Below are positions 34,394 to 44,192 of a stretch of DNA of 64,000 bases, one piece after another. The position numbers were made by a program, and so were the translations under genes. Within the stretch, counting starts at the first letter, position 1. Every line of letters begins with the position of its first letter. This DNA is from Hymenobacter translucens (GTDB taxonomy: Bacteria > Bacteroidota > Bacteroidia > Cytophagales > Hymenobacteraceae): positions 186,001-250,000 of the forward strand of contig NZ_JAJERB010000001.1 of the NCBI RefSeq assembly GCF_020685205.1. The letters run 5' to 3'. The notes below the pieces were generated by a model. The model saw only the letters and a list, made by a program, of their open reading frames with translations, did not search any database and was not told the origin of the DNA.

Positions 34394-34903
34394 ATGAAGC
34401 TTTTCACTGCCACCCTGGCCGCCTCCCTCCTGTCGCTGGCGGCCTGTCAGTCCAACACAACTCCCGCCACAACTTCCGCGACCACCACGGCTGCGCCTGC
34501 TGTGGCCGTGACCGGCAAAACCTACGGCGCCGCGACCACCTCGGACGGCGCCCTGCCTCTTGCCGAGCTGCCAAAAGCCCTGGGCAACCAGGACTCCGCC
34601 AAAGTGAAGCTGGTCGGTACGGCCACCGGCGTGTGCCAGGCCAAGGGCTGCTGGCTGACGATGAAAACCACGGAGGGCAAGGAAATGCGGGTGCGGTTTA
34701 AAGACTATGCCTTCTTCGTTCCGAAAGACCTGACCGGCAAGACGGTGGTTATCGATGGCTGGGCCCACCGGGAAATCGTGCCGGTCGAAGACCTGCAGCA
34801 CTACGCCAAGGATGCAGGCAAGTCGGCCAAGGAAGTTGCCGCCATCACAAAGCCCGATGAGCAGCTCACCTTTATGGCCGATGGCGTGCTGGTGCAGGAC
34901 TAG
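34394..34903 (+). CDS. DUF4920 lipoprotein (169 aa)
   Basis: A lipoprotein with lipobox LSLAACQS (Cys18) and a Thr/Ala-rich linker (20-40). The DUF4920 domain carries the motif GTATGVCQAKGCWLTMKTTE, which has two conserved Cys likely to form a disulfide or bind a metal, then KDYAFFVPKDLTGKTVVIDG and the C-terminal EQLTFMADGVLV. These are periplasmic beta-barrel-like proteins of unknown function. A terminator follows at 34928-34952. Confidence 0.9.
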   Translation: MKLFTATLAASLLSLAACQSNTTPATTSATTTAAPAVAVTGKTYGAATTSDGALPLAELPKALGNQDSAKVKLVGTATGVCQAKGCWLTMKTTEGKEMRVRFKDYAFFVPKDLTGKTVVIDGWAHREIVPVEDLQHYAKDAGKSAKEVAAITKPDEQLTFMADGVLVQD

Positions 34904-34927
34904 TGCTTTCGTATCGAATACCTGTCG

Positions 34928-34952
34928 AAAGGCTGCCCCCGGGCGGCCTTTT
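34928..34952 (+). terminator. Rho-independent terminator
   Basis: AAAGGCTGCCC at 34928-34938 pairs, with one T-G wobble, with GGGCGGCCTTTT at 34941-34952, followed by further T. Confidence 0.7.
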
Positions 34953-35070
34953 GCTTTTTGCGACAACCCGCCGCGGAACCGCGTTGGTGGTGAAAGCCCT
35001 GGGCCGGCCCGGCGGATGCACGGGCAGAACGACCTGGGGCCCTAAACTTCGTACTGCACTGCGTACCTGA

Positions 35071-37254
<2,184 letters not shown>

Positions 37255-37427
37255 CGCTCCGAAACGCGTCCCACCACGCGCTCTGTGCTTTCAATCGTGA
37301 GCCGGACCGGGCCTTTTTACGGGTTCGGGCAATCCCCACCCCGGCTCACGGTTGAAAGTATAATGCTTCCGCCGCCACCAGTTGCCGCGGCCTTTCGTTT
37401 CGAATCTCCTCTTACTTTTTCCTGGTC

Positions 37428-37862
37428 ATGAAAACGCTGCTGCTCGCTCCTGCCCTGCTGCTCGTCTGCTTTGCTGCCACTGCCCAGACGGCCCCGGTCA
37501 GTCCGGCTGGCCCGGTGCAGGATAAAGTTGATGTGACGCTGCTGGCCCACAAGCCGCTGGTCGTTGATGCCGCCGCGGTAGCCAGACTGCAGAAGCAGGC
37601 CAACGTTACGGTGCTCGACGTGCGCACGCCGGAAGAGTTTGCTACCGGCCACCTCGCCGGGGCTAAGAACCTGAACTTCCGCGCCCCCGACTTTGCCCAG
37701 CAGGTAGCCCGCCTCGATCCTAAGCGCACGTACGTGCTGTACTGCGCCTCCGGCAACCGCAGCAACCAGGCCGCGACGCTTATGCTGGACAAGGGCTTCC
37801 GCGACGTGCGCAACGCCGGCGGCTTCAAAACGCTGAAGGACGCGGGACTGAAAACGGAATAA
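37428..37862 (+). CDS. Exported rhodanese-like sulfurtransferase (144 aa)
   Basis: A signal peptide (MKTLLLAPALLLVCFAATAQ) is followed by a single rhodanese domain with VTVLDVRTPEEFATGHLAGA and the active-site loop YCASGNRS (Cys106 forms the persulfide). Single-domain exported rhodaneses handle sulfur in the periplasm or detoxify. The gene is monocistronic, with a strong terminator shared with the convergent deacetylase gene. Confidence 0.92.
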   Translation: MKTLLLAPALLLVCFAATAQTAPVSPAGPVQDKVDVTLLAHKPLVVDAAAVARLQKQANVTVLDVRTPEEFATGHLAGAKNLNFRAPDFAQQVARLDPKRTYVLYCASGNRSNQAATLMLDKGFRDVRNAGGFKTLKDAGLKTE

Positions 37863-37878
37863 GGGCTGCTTATAAAGC

Positions 37879-37918
37879 AACAAAAAAGCCCCGGCGTGCG
37901 CCGGGGCTTTTTTGTTGT
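37879..37918. terminator. Bidirectional terminator
   Basis: CAACAAAAAAGCCCCGGC at 37879-37896 pairs with GCCGGGGCTTTTTTGTTG at 37901-37918, with a 4-base loop; between convergent genes. Confidence 0.88.
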
Positions 37919-37928
37919 TGAGACAGGG

Positions 37929-38849
37929 CTAGAAGCTCTGCACAATGCTGTTGTGCAGGGTGCGGGCGCTCCAGTAGCCGCTGGCAATGATGCGGCGGAT
38001 AGTGAACAGCGGGTCGATGGGGTCCCGCTTCTCGGCCAGCACGAAGGCGGCCACCATGCCGCGCTTTTTCAGCTCCGGAATAGCCTGCTGGTTCCACAGG
38101 CCGAAGGGGTAGGCGAAGTACTTGATTTCCTTGCCGGTGATTTCCTCGAGCGTCTTGGTGGGCTTTTCAATCTGCGTTACCCAGTCCTGGCCCTGGTACT
38201 TCTTCACGTTGTGGTGGTCCCAGGTGTGGGAGCCGATAACGTTGCCGGCATCCGACAGCTCCTTTACCTGCGCCTTGCTCATGTAGTTGGGGCGGCCCAG
38301 GCTCACGGTCATCACGAAGTACACGGCCTTGTAGCCGTACTTTTTCAGCTCGGGCGCGGCCACGGTGTACTGGTCGAGGTCGGTGTCGTCGAAGGTGAGC
38401 ATGATGGGCTTGCTCGGCAGCTTGGCCCCGGTGGTCAGGTAGGCATAGAGCTGGTCGGGCAGGATGGTATGGTAGCCGCTGTCGGCCAGCATCTTGATCT
38501 GCTCGCGGAACCGGGCCACCGGCACGATGTAGTCTTTGGCGCCTTTCGAGTCCTTGGCCCGCCAGTCGCGGATCTGGTGGTAGCAGAGAATCGGCACCTG
38601 GGGCCGGGCCGTGATGGTGGCCGCGTCGGCAATGCTGCCGGCCGGGATGCTGCTCGGGTCGGGTGCCGCCGTGGCAGCAGCTTCGGCCGACTGGGTGGCC
38701 GCGGGCGTCGCGGTCGAGTCGGCGCGGGCTTCGGTGGTGGCGTTGACGGCGGCCTCGGAGGCCGTGGCGGGCTTGGTTTCGCAGGAAGAGAAGACCGCGG
38801 AAGCGGCTAAGGAAACCGCTGCTACGAGCGGGAAACGGGTAATACGCAT
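37929..38849 (-). CDS. Polysaccharide deacetylase lipoprotein (306 aa)
   Basis: A carbohydrate esterase 4 (NodB-like) domain. The lipobox VFSSC gives lipid anchor Cys23; the linker (30-80) is Ala/Thr-rich. The metal-binding motif is LTFDDTD (Asp154, Asp155), and the His ligands are in SHTWDHHN (His208, His212). Such enzymes remove acetyl groups from peptidoglycan or other surface glycans. ATG 38849 begins the lipoprotein signal; a longer frame from 39056 crosses the upstream intergenic region and is rejected. Divergent from dapA. Confidence 0.9.
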   Translation of the reverse strand: MRITRFPLVAAVSLAASAVFSSCETKPATASEAAVNATTEARADSTATPAATQSAEAAATAAPDPSSIPAGSIADAATITARPQVPILCYHQIRDWRAKDSKGAKDYIVPVARFREQIKMLADSGYHTILPDQLYAYLTTGAKLPSKPIMLTFDDTDLDQYTVAAPELKKYGYKAVYFVMTVSLGRPNYMSKAQVKELSDAGNVIGSHTWDHHNVKKYQGQDWVTQIEKPTKTLEEITGKEIKYFAYPFGLWNQQAIPELKKRGMVAAFVLAEKRDPIDPLFTIRRIIASGYWSARTLHNSIVQSF

Positions 38850-38982
38850 AAGTGGGTACTGCACACCGGCCCGGGGCCGGCAACGTCGGGAGAAAGAAAA
38901 GATACCGGATAACGGCCCGCAACACGTCGGTTTGTACCTTCGCCTGACCATCCAAAGCACAAAACAACAGCTTATTCCCCGC

Positions 38983-39873
38983 ATGGACAAACTTGATTCC
39001 CGCCTTCCTTCGGTTCGGGGCACCGGTGTAGCCCTCATTACGCCCTTCACGCCCACTCCGGACCACGCCGTCGACTACCCGGCCCTGCGCCGCCTGCTCG
39101 ACTTCACCATCGAAGGCGGAGCCGAATACCTGGTCATCAACGGCACCACCGCCGAGTCGCCGACGGTCACGGCCGACGAGCGGGCCGAGATTCTGCGCGT
39201 CGTCAAAGAGCACATAGCCGGCCGCGTACCGCTGGTGTACGGCATCGGCGGCAACGATACGGCCGGGGTTGAAAACCTGCTGCGCACCACCGACCTGGGC
39301 GGCGTTACGGCCATCCTGTCGGCCAGCCCGGCGTACAACAAGCCAAGCCAGGCCGGCATCATTCAGCACTACCTGCGCCTGGCCGACGCCAGCCCGCTGC
39401 CCATCATCCTCTACAACGTGCCAGGCCGCACCAGCTCCAACCTGACGGCGGAAACAACCCTGCGCCTGGCCCACCACGCCAACATCGTCGGTATCAAGGA
39501 AGCCAGCGGCAACCTGGAGCAGTGCATGGTCATTGCGGCCCGCAAGCCCAGGGGCTTCATGCTCATCAGCGGCGACGACATGCTCACCACTCCGATGATT
39601 TCGTTTGGCGCGGAGGGCGTGATTTCGGTGCTGGCCAACGCCTTCCCGCGCCGGATGAGCGACATGACGCGCCACGCCCTGGCCGGCAACTACGCCGAGG
39701 CCACCAAGCTGCTGTTTGAGCTGCTGCCCCTGAACCCGCTGATGTATGAGGAAAGCAACCCGGTAGGCGTAAAAGCTGCCCTCGAAGCCCTGGGATTGTG
39801 CTCGGCCGCGGCCCGCCTGCCGTTGCTGGAGGCTACCGGCGGCCTCAAGGAGCGTATTCAAAAGCTACTGTAG
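38983..39873 (+). CDS. dapA: 4-hydroxy-tetrahydrodipicolinate synthase (296 aa)
   Basis: Condenses pyruvate with aspartate semialdehyde, the first committed step of lysine and diaminopimelate synthesis. It has the family pattern: GTGVALITPF, EYLVINGTTAESPTV (substrate-binding TT), PAYNKPSQAGIIQHY, YNVPGRTS with Tyr144, and the Schiff-base Lys172 in GIKEASGN. The length is typical. ATG 38983 is used; a frame open from 38611 overlaps the divergent gene and has no family similarity. TACCTTCG at 38935-38942 is a likely promoter box. The following gene begins four bases after its stop. Confidence 0.96.
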   Translation: MDKLDSRLPSVRGTGVALITPFTPTPDHAVDYPALRRLLDFTIEGGAEYLVINGTTAESPTVTADERAEILRVVKEHIAGRVPLVYGIGGNDTAGVENLLRTTDLGGVTAILSASPAYNKPSQAGIIQHYLRLADASPLPIILYNVPGRTSSNLTAETTLRLAHHANIVGIKEASGNLEQCMVIAARKPRGFMLISGDDMLTTPMISFGAEGVISVLANAFPRRMSDMTRHALAGNYAEATKLLFELLPLNPLMYEESNPVGVKAALEALGLCSAAARLPLLEATGGLKERIQKLL

Positions 39874-39877
39874 CCAG

Positions 39878-40264
39878 ATGTCGAACCTCACCCCAACGGA
39901 AAAAACGTCGGTTCTGGGCCTGGAGCCTTATTCCCGCTACGCCTACTCCATCAGCCAGTTCGCCGATTCGGAAGTGGTTTACTCCCTGCAGCGCGCTGAC
40001 GGTGGCCTGGCCGTAGCGGAGCTCGACAACCAGCCGTTTCTGTCGATCTGGCCCCACCCGGAATTTGCCCAAACTACCGGCGAGCAGCAGTGGCCCGGCT
40101 ACCAGGTCTGCAACATTCCGCTGGCCGACTTTACCCTGTCTTTGCTCCCGTCCCTGGATGAGCGGATATTGTTCAACGTCTTTGGCATCGGGGACTGCAC
40201 CGGCTTTATGGTCAATCAGCAGGAGCTGCTCCGCGACATCGTGGCGGCGCTGAACAAGTACTAG
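39878..40264 (+). CDS. DUF2750 protein (128 aa)
   Basis: A DUF2750 protein: PYSRYAYSISQFADSEVVYSL near the N-terminus, AVAELDNQPFLSIWPHPEFA, then QWPGYQVCNIPLADFTL and a C-terminal LFNVFGIGDCTGFMV. It is a small soluble protein whose function is not known. It starts four bases after the dapA stop, so the two are almost certainly co-transcribed. A terminator follows at 40284-40317. Confidence 0.83.
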   Translation: MSNLTPTEKTSVLGLEPYSRYAYSISQFADSEVVYSLQRADGGLAVAELDNQPFLSIWPHPEFAQTTGEQQWPGYQVCNIPLADFTLSLLPSLDERILFNVFGIGDCTGFMVNQQELLRDIVAALNKY

Positions 40265-40283
40265 CTGCTTCTGATTCAGCATA

Positions 40284-40317
40284 AAAAAGCCCTGATGCAA
40301 GCGCGTCAGGGCTTTTT
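40284..40317 (+). terminator. Rho-independent terminator after the DUF2750 gene
   Basis: AAAAAGCCCTGA at about 40284-40295 pairs with TCAGGGCTTTTT at about 40306-40317. Confidence 0.75.
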
Positions 40318-40355
40318 CACTTTGCAAGCTGGGAAGAAATGATGCGAATCAAAAT

Positions 40356-40492
40356 GTAACAAGGCAGTCATGCAGAGGCACAAGCCGAAGCATCTCGCGT
40401 GCTGATGCTGGAGTAGGAATTCAACGAAGCGGAAGAGATGCTTCGTCCCTGGCTTGATGCGCCACATGCTCAGCATGACTGCCTTTGTTTAC
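40356..40492. repeat. Palindromic MITE-like intergenic repeat
   Basis: The outer arms, GTAACAAGGCAGTCATGC (40356-40373) and GCATGACTGCCTTTGTTTAC (40473-40492), are near-perfect inverted copies. Inner arms AAGCCGAAGCATCTC (40382-40396) and GAGATGCTTCG...GGCTT (40435-40455) also pair. The element has no coding frame and fills the gap between two genes. Its structure suggests a small non-autonomous palindromic element. Confidence 0.65.
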
Positions 40493-40527
40493 CAGCCGCT
40501 GCTAATGACGATACCCCGGCCTCAGCC

Positions 40528-41259
40528 CTACCAGCCGCTGGCCAACACGTCGGCAATGTGCAGGGTTTGGATAGGCTTGTTTTCGCGGCGGATGTAGGCG
40601 TCCAGGTGCATCAGGCAGCTGGTGTCGGTGCTGACGAGGTAGTCGGCGCCGGTCGCCAGGGCGTGCTCCACCTTCTGCTCGGCCATGGCCACGGATATAG
40701 CCTCGAACTTGACGGCAAAGGTGCCGCCGAAGCCACAGCAGGTGGTAGTCTCGGCCATTTCAATGCGTTCCAGGCCCCGGACACCGTCGAGCAGGCGGCG
40801 GGGCGCCTCCCGGATGCCGCACTCGCGCAGGGCCGAGCAGGAGTCGTGGTAGGTGTAGCGCCCGTCGAGGCGGGCCCCGCGGATTTCGGTGATGCCCAGC
40901 ACATCCACCAGAAATTCGGTCATTTCAAAGACGCGGGGCTGCAACGCCTGGTACCGGGCCTCGTCGGGCGTGTTGCCCAACAGGGCGGGGTAGGAATTGC
41001 GCACCATGCCCACGCAGGACGCCGACGGGCTCACGATGTAGCGCTGCCCCTCATTGGGAAAATCCCGGAGAAACTTCTGCGCCACCTGACACGCCTCGTC
41101 TTTGAACCCGGCATTGAATCCCGGCTGCCCGCAGCAGGTCTGATTGCCGTTGTAGCGCACCTCACAGCCCACGGCCTCCAGCACCTTCACCATGTTCATG
41201 GCCGTTTCGGGAAACAGCTGGTCCACAAAGCAGGGAATGAAAATATCAACAGGGATCAT
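40528..41259 (-). CDS. lutA: LutA/YkgE-like (Fe-S)-binding oxidoreductase subunit (243 aa)
   Basis: A CCG-domain protein: MIPVDIFIPCFVDQLFPETA at the N-terminus, first CCG motif QTCCGQPGFNAGF, second TTCCGFGGTFAVKF, with further Cys in SASCVGM and HDSCSALRECGIR. This matches LutA of the LutABC lactate-oxidation complex and related heterodisulfide-reductase-type proteins. No LutB or LutC gene is present in the window, so the substrate is open. ATG 41259 gives the family N-terminus; a frame open to 41865 is a shadow of the adjacent lyase gene. It lies downstream of the HMG-CoA lyase gene on the same strand. Confidence 0.86.
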   Translation of the reverse strand: MIPVDIFIPCFVDQLFPETAMNMVKVLEAVGCEVRYNGNQTCCGQPGFNAGFKDEACQVAQKFLRDFPNEGQRYIVSPSASCVGMVRNSYPALLGNTPDEARYQALQPRVFEMTEFLVDVLGITEIRGARLDGRYTYHDSCSALRECGIREAPRRLLDGVRGLERIEMAETTTCCGFGGTFAVKFEAISVAMAEQKVEHALATGADYLVSTDTSCLMHLDAYIRRENKPIQTLHIADVLASGW

Positions 41260-41387
41260 GCAGGCAAATGGAAGAAACGTGGAGAAAGGGCTGACAGGCG
41301 TACGGGCAATGGGGACGGGCGGGAGCGGTTGGCAGAAGCGCCAGCATCCGAACACCGACCACGAATTACCGGCACCAGGCGCTGGAT

Positions 41388-42239
41388 CTAATGGCTGGCA
41401 AAGACGCTGCCGGCCTGGTGGCGGGCGGTTAGGAAAGCTTCGGCACTGAGGCCGAGCTGCTCGCCCTGCTCGTCCAGATACGCCACCAAGTTCTCGGTCG
41501 CCATGTTGCCGGTGAGCACGTCGGCGGCCATCGGGCAGCCGCCGATGCCCCCGATAGCACCGTCGAAGCGGCGGCAGCCGGCCTCGTAGGCGGCGGCTAC
41601 CTTTTCCCGCCAGGAGTCGGGGGTGGTGTGCAGGTGGGCGCCAAACTCGATGTGGGGAAACGCCGGAATCAGCTGGCTGAACAGGGGCGCGATGGTTGCC
41701 GGGGACGAAGCGCCGATGGTATCCGACAAGGCCACGATGCGCACGCCCATCTGGTCGAGGCGCTGGGTGAAGTCGCCGATTACCTCCGGGCTCCACGGGT
41801 CCCCGTAGGGGTTGCCAAAGCCCATCGACAGGTACGTCACCAGCGTCTTGCCGGACATTTCGCACAAGGCCTGCATCTGAGCCAGCTCGGTCAGGGCTTC
41901 GGCAATGCTCTTGTTGGTATTGCGCTGCTGAAACGTCTCGGATACCGACAGCGGAAAGCCGATGTACTGAATCTCCGGGTAGCCGGCGGCCGTTTCGGCC
42001 CCGCGCAGGTTGGCCACGATGGCCAGCAGCTTGGTTTTCGTCTTGCTCAGGTCCAGCCCGGCCAGCACCTCGGCCGTGTCGCGCAGCTGCGGAATGGCTT
42101 TGGGCGACACGAAGGAGCCGAAGTCGAGCGTATCAAAGCCCACGCCGAGCAGGGTGTTCAGGTAAGCCGTCTTGGTGGCCGTCGGGATAAACTCCGTCAG
42201 GCCCTGCATGGCGTCGCGGGGGCATTCAATCAGCTTCAT
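41388..42239 (-). CDS. Hydroxymethylglutaryl-CoA lyase (283 aa)
   Basis: Cleaves HMG-CoA into acetoacetate and acetyl-CoA, the last step of leucine breakdown. It has the TIM-barrel HMGL domain with LIECPRDAMQGL at the N-terminus (catalytic Arg-Asp), GSFVSPKAIPQLRD, GAHLHTTPDSW with the metal-binding His pair, and the Cys loop AIGGIGGCPMA. The last motif marks HMG-CoA lyase against isopropylmalate synthase. The length fits. It is followed on the same strand by the LutA-like gene 128 bases away. Confidence 0.93.
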   Translation of the reverse strand: MKLIECPRDAMQGLTEFIPTATKTAYLNTLLGVGFDTLDFGSFVSPKAIPQLRDTAEVLAGLDLSKTKTKLLAIVANLRGAETAAGYPEIQYIGFPLSVSETFQQRNTNKSIAEALTELAQMQALCEMSGKTLVTYLSMGFGNPYGDPWSPEVIGDFTQRLDQMGVRIVALSDTIGASSPATIAPLFSQLIPAFPHIEFGAHLHTTPDSWREKVAAAYEAGCRRFDGAIGGIGGCPMAADVLTGNMATENLVAYLDEQGEQLGLSAEAFLTARHQAGSVFASH

Positions 42240-42307
42240 GGGCTACGAACAAGGGTGGGCGGCAAAAGTAGGTGGTCGGGCTGAACTTCCCAGTGTGCCC
42301 CTATTCC

Positions 42308-43270
42308 CTACCGCACGCCGAAGCGGCTTCCGGCCACGTCCAGAATGATGGTACGACCAGCAAACGGCTCGTTACCCAGCAGGCCGCCCATACCCGAGAA
42401 CTGCGTCAACAGTCGTTGCGGCAGGCTCATGCCCTCGATGTGCGTAACGGTTCCCAGTGGCACCACTGCGCCTCCCATCTTCAGGCTGGCTGCCGTCGCT
42501 GCGGTGTATGAGGTCAGGGTCTTGCCCCAGGAGTTGACGTTCAGCTTCTGCACCGGGGCGGCCGGACGGGCCAGCCTGTCCCACTCGCTCTGGCTGGTAA
42601 CCAGGGAATACGCGCTGGTGCCGGAGTCGAACAGCATCTGCACCGGTTTGCCCTGCAGCTCGGAGGTTACCAGCACCCGGCGGCCCTTAAACTCCAGGGG
42701 CGCAAACGCCGCCCCATGGCCGAGGCTGTCGGGCAGGCTCTGAGCCAAGGTAAGACGCTGGTTGGGGTAGTCGATAACGAGTACGCGGCCCTCCATAATG
42801 TCGGTGCCGAGGGTGCCGATGATAAAGGCCGTTGCTGTGTCGGCAGGCACTTCGGCGGCTCCGCCGTGGGGAAACACCGGCAGGCGTCGGGCCAGCACCT
42901 GCGCCGAGCCCAGCTGCAGGGTCAGGTTCTTGACCGTGTCCGCCGGGGCCGCCAGGTGGGCCTGGGTGGCGGGGTAGCGACTCCGTAGCGCCGTCAGCGA
43001 CTTCGCATAAAGCAGCGTGAAGGGCGTGCCGGTATCGAACTGCAGATAGCAGGTGCGGGGGCAGCCGGGAAGGCGTACCGGCACCAGGGTAGCCTGGTGA
43101 GGAACCGTCGTGTCGCCGGCCCAGACGAAAGGCAGCGTGGCCGGAAGCCGGCTTACGACCAGCTGATTAACCGGAGGCTCAAACTTATTCCGGAAGTAGA
43201 AATAGCCCCCGATTCCGCTAACGACGAGCAGGACGACCAGGGCAAGCAAAATTCTCAACAGCAGTTTCAC
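42308..43270 (-). CDS. Membrane-anchored two-lobed aspartic protease-like protein (320 aa, GTG start)
   Basis: An N-terminal membrane helix (LLLRILLALVVLLVVSGIGG) is followed by two retropepsin-like repeats. The first has FDTGTPFTLL (Asp79) and GTLGTDIMEGRVLVIDYP; the second has FDSGTSAYSLV (Asp215) and GLLGNEPFAGRTIILDVAG. Most bacterial retropepsin-like proteins have a single lobe and dimerise, whereas here both catalytic Asp residues are in one chain, as in pepsin. The start is GTG 43270; a frame to 43348 adds a basic non-signal stretch. Substrate unknown. Confidence 0.8.
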   Translation of the reverse strand: MKLLLRILLALVVLLVVSGIGGYFYFRNKFEPPVNQLVVSRLPATLPFVWAGDTTVPHQATLVPVRLPGCPRTCYLQFDTGTPFTLLYAKSLTALRSRYPATQAHLAAPADTVKNLTLQLGSAQVLARRLPVFPHGGAAEVPADTATAFIIGTLGTDIMEGRVLVIDYPNQRLTLAQSLPDSLGHGAAFAPLEFKGRRVLVTSELQGKPVQMLFDSGTSAYSLVTSQSEWDRLARPAAPVQKLNVNSWGKTLTSYTAATAASLKMGGAVVPLGTVTHIEGMSLPQRLLTQFSGMGGLLGNEPFAGRTIILDVAGSRFGVR

Positions 43271-43392
43271 GGTGATGGAGGTTGGGGTTGGATAAGGAGT
43301 CAAACCTAGCCTGCCCTGCCTTCCGCCCCTGCGCCATTTTGCCGCCATTCGGCCGCCACTTAATGTAACAAACTCACCACCAGCAACCTATT

Positions 43393-44013
43393 TCACAGCC
43401 AAAAACGGTAAATATTCAGATTCCCCCGCCGCAGCTGCCGGGCATAGTACACCACCGTCAGCACATTCGCCGCGTACGAAAGCACCAGCACCCCGATATA
43501 GGCCCCGGTCAGCACCCGGTGCAGGTAGCGGGCGGCCAGCATCTGCGCCCCGGCTACCAGCAGGTACCCGAAAAAGCAGCTCACCTGCCAGAGCACCTGG
43601 AACCCCAGCACCCGCCGCCCTACTTCGGCGACGTGGGCAGTGGCGCGCCGCCGGGCCCGCCACAGCAGCAGCGGCACCACGAGGTTCAGGAACGGCAGCA
43701 GCAGAAAGCTCAGCGCACTCAGGTTGAGCAGCTGCAGAAACGCCGGGTCGTCGCGTAGCGCCGGGGGCGCGGGCAACACTTCCAGGGTCGGCGCGGAGGT
43801 AGTGGTCTGGGCTACCTCGGGCGTCAGCCGCAGGTCGGCCAGGGTGACGCCCAGAGCCGAGGCCAGCGCCTGCACGGTGTGGCCCCGGGGTACGGTGTCG
43901 CCCTGCTCGACCCGCTGAATCGTGCGCAGGCTGATGCCCGACTGCTCGGCCAGGAGCTCCTGCGACAAGCCCTTACTTTTTCGGAGTGCCTGAATACGCT
44001 CGGCAGAAAACAT
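43393..44013 (-). CDS. XRE regulator fused to membrane domain (206 aa)
   Basis: The N-terminal HTH_XRE domain (SAERIQALRKSKGLSQELLA, then SLRTIQRVEQGDTVPRG; residues 1-62) is followed by a Pro/Ala-rich linker and a hydrophobic C-terminal part with about four membrane helices (ALSFLLLPFLNLVVPLLLW and later). This combination resembles membrane-bound XRE regulators seen in Bacteroidota with a DUF4870-like membrane part. It probably reports a membrane or envelope signal to DNA (inference). Its neighbour across the divergent gap is an M23 peptidase. Confidence 0.82.
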   Translation of the reverse strand: MFSAERIQALRKSKGLSQELLAEQSGISLRTIQRVEQGDTVPRGHTVQALASALGVTLADLRLTPEVAQTTTSAPTLEVLPAPPALRDDPAFLQLLNLSALSFLLLPFLNLVVPLLLWRARRRATAHVAEVGRRVLGFQVLWQVSCFFGYLLVAGAQMLAARYLHRVLTGAYIGVLVLSYAANVLTVVYYARQLRRGNLNIYRFWL

Positions 44014-44192
44014 GAATATCGGGTCGGATAAAGGAATAGTGGGCCAATAATACCGGTTTCTGAGCCGCCCCCGGTCCTATGTTGCCTGCTACTGCCGCCC
44101 GGACAGCTTCCTTCCGGGCTAGGCTGACTTGCCAAGTTAATCGAACTACCGGCCCCTGAAACGGGTTTGCGTAGCTGTATCTGATTCATTCG

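Noticed and set aside
38167..39861. A 564-codon minus-strand frame across the deacetylase and dapA genes
   Set aside because: It crosses two divergent genes in the wrong frames and has no consistent domain.
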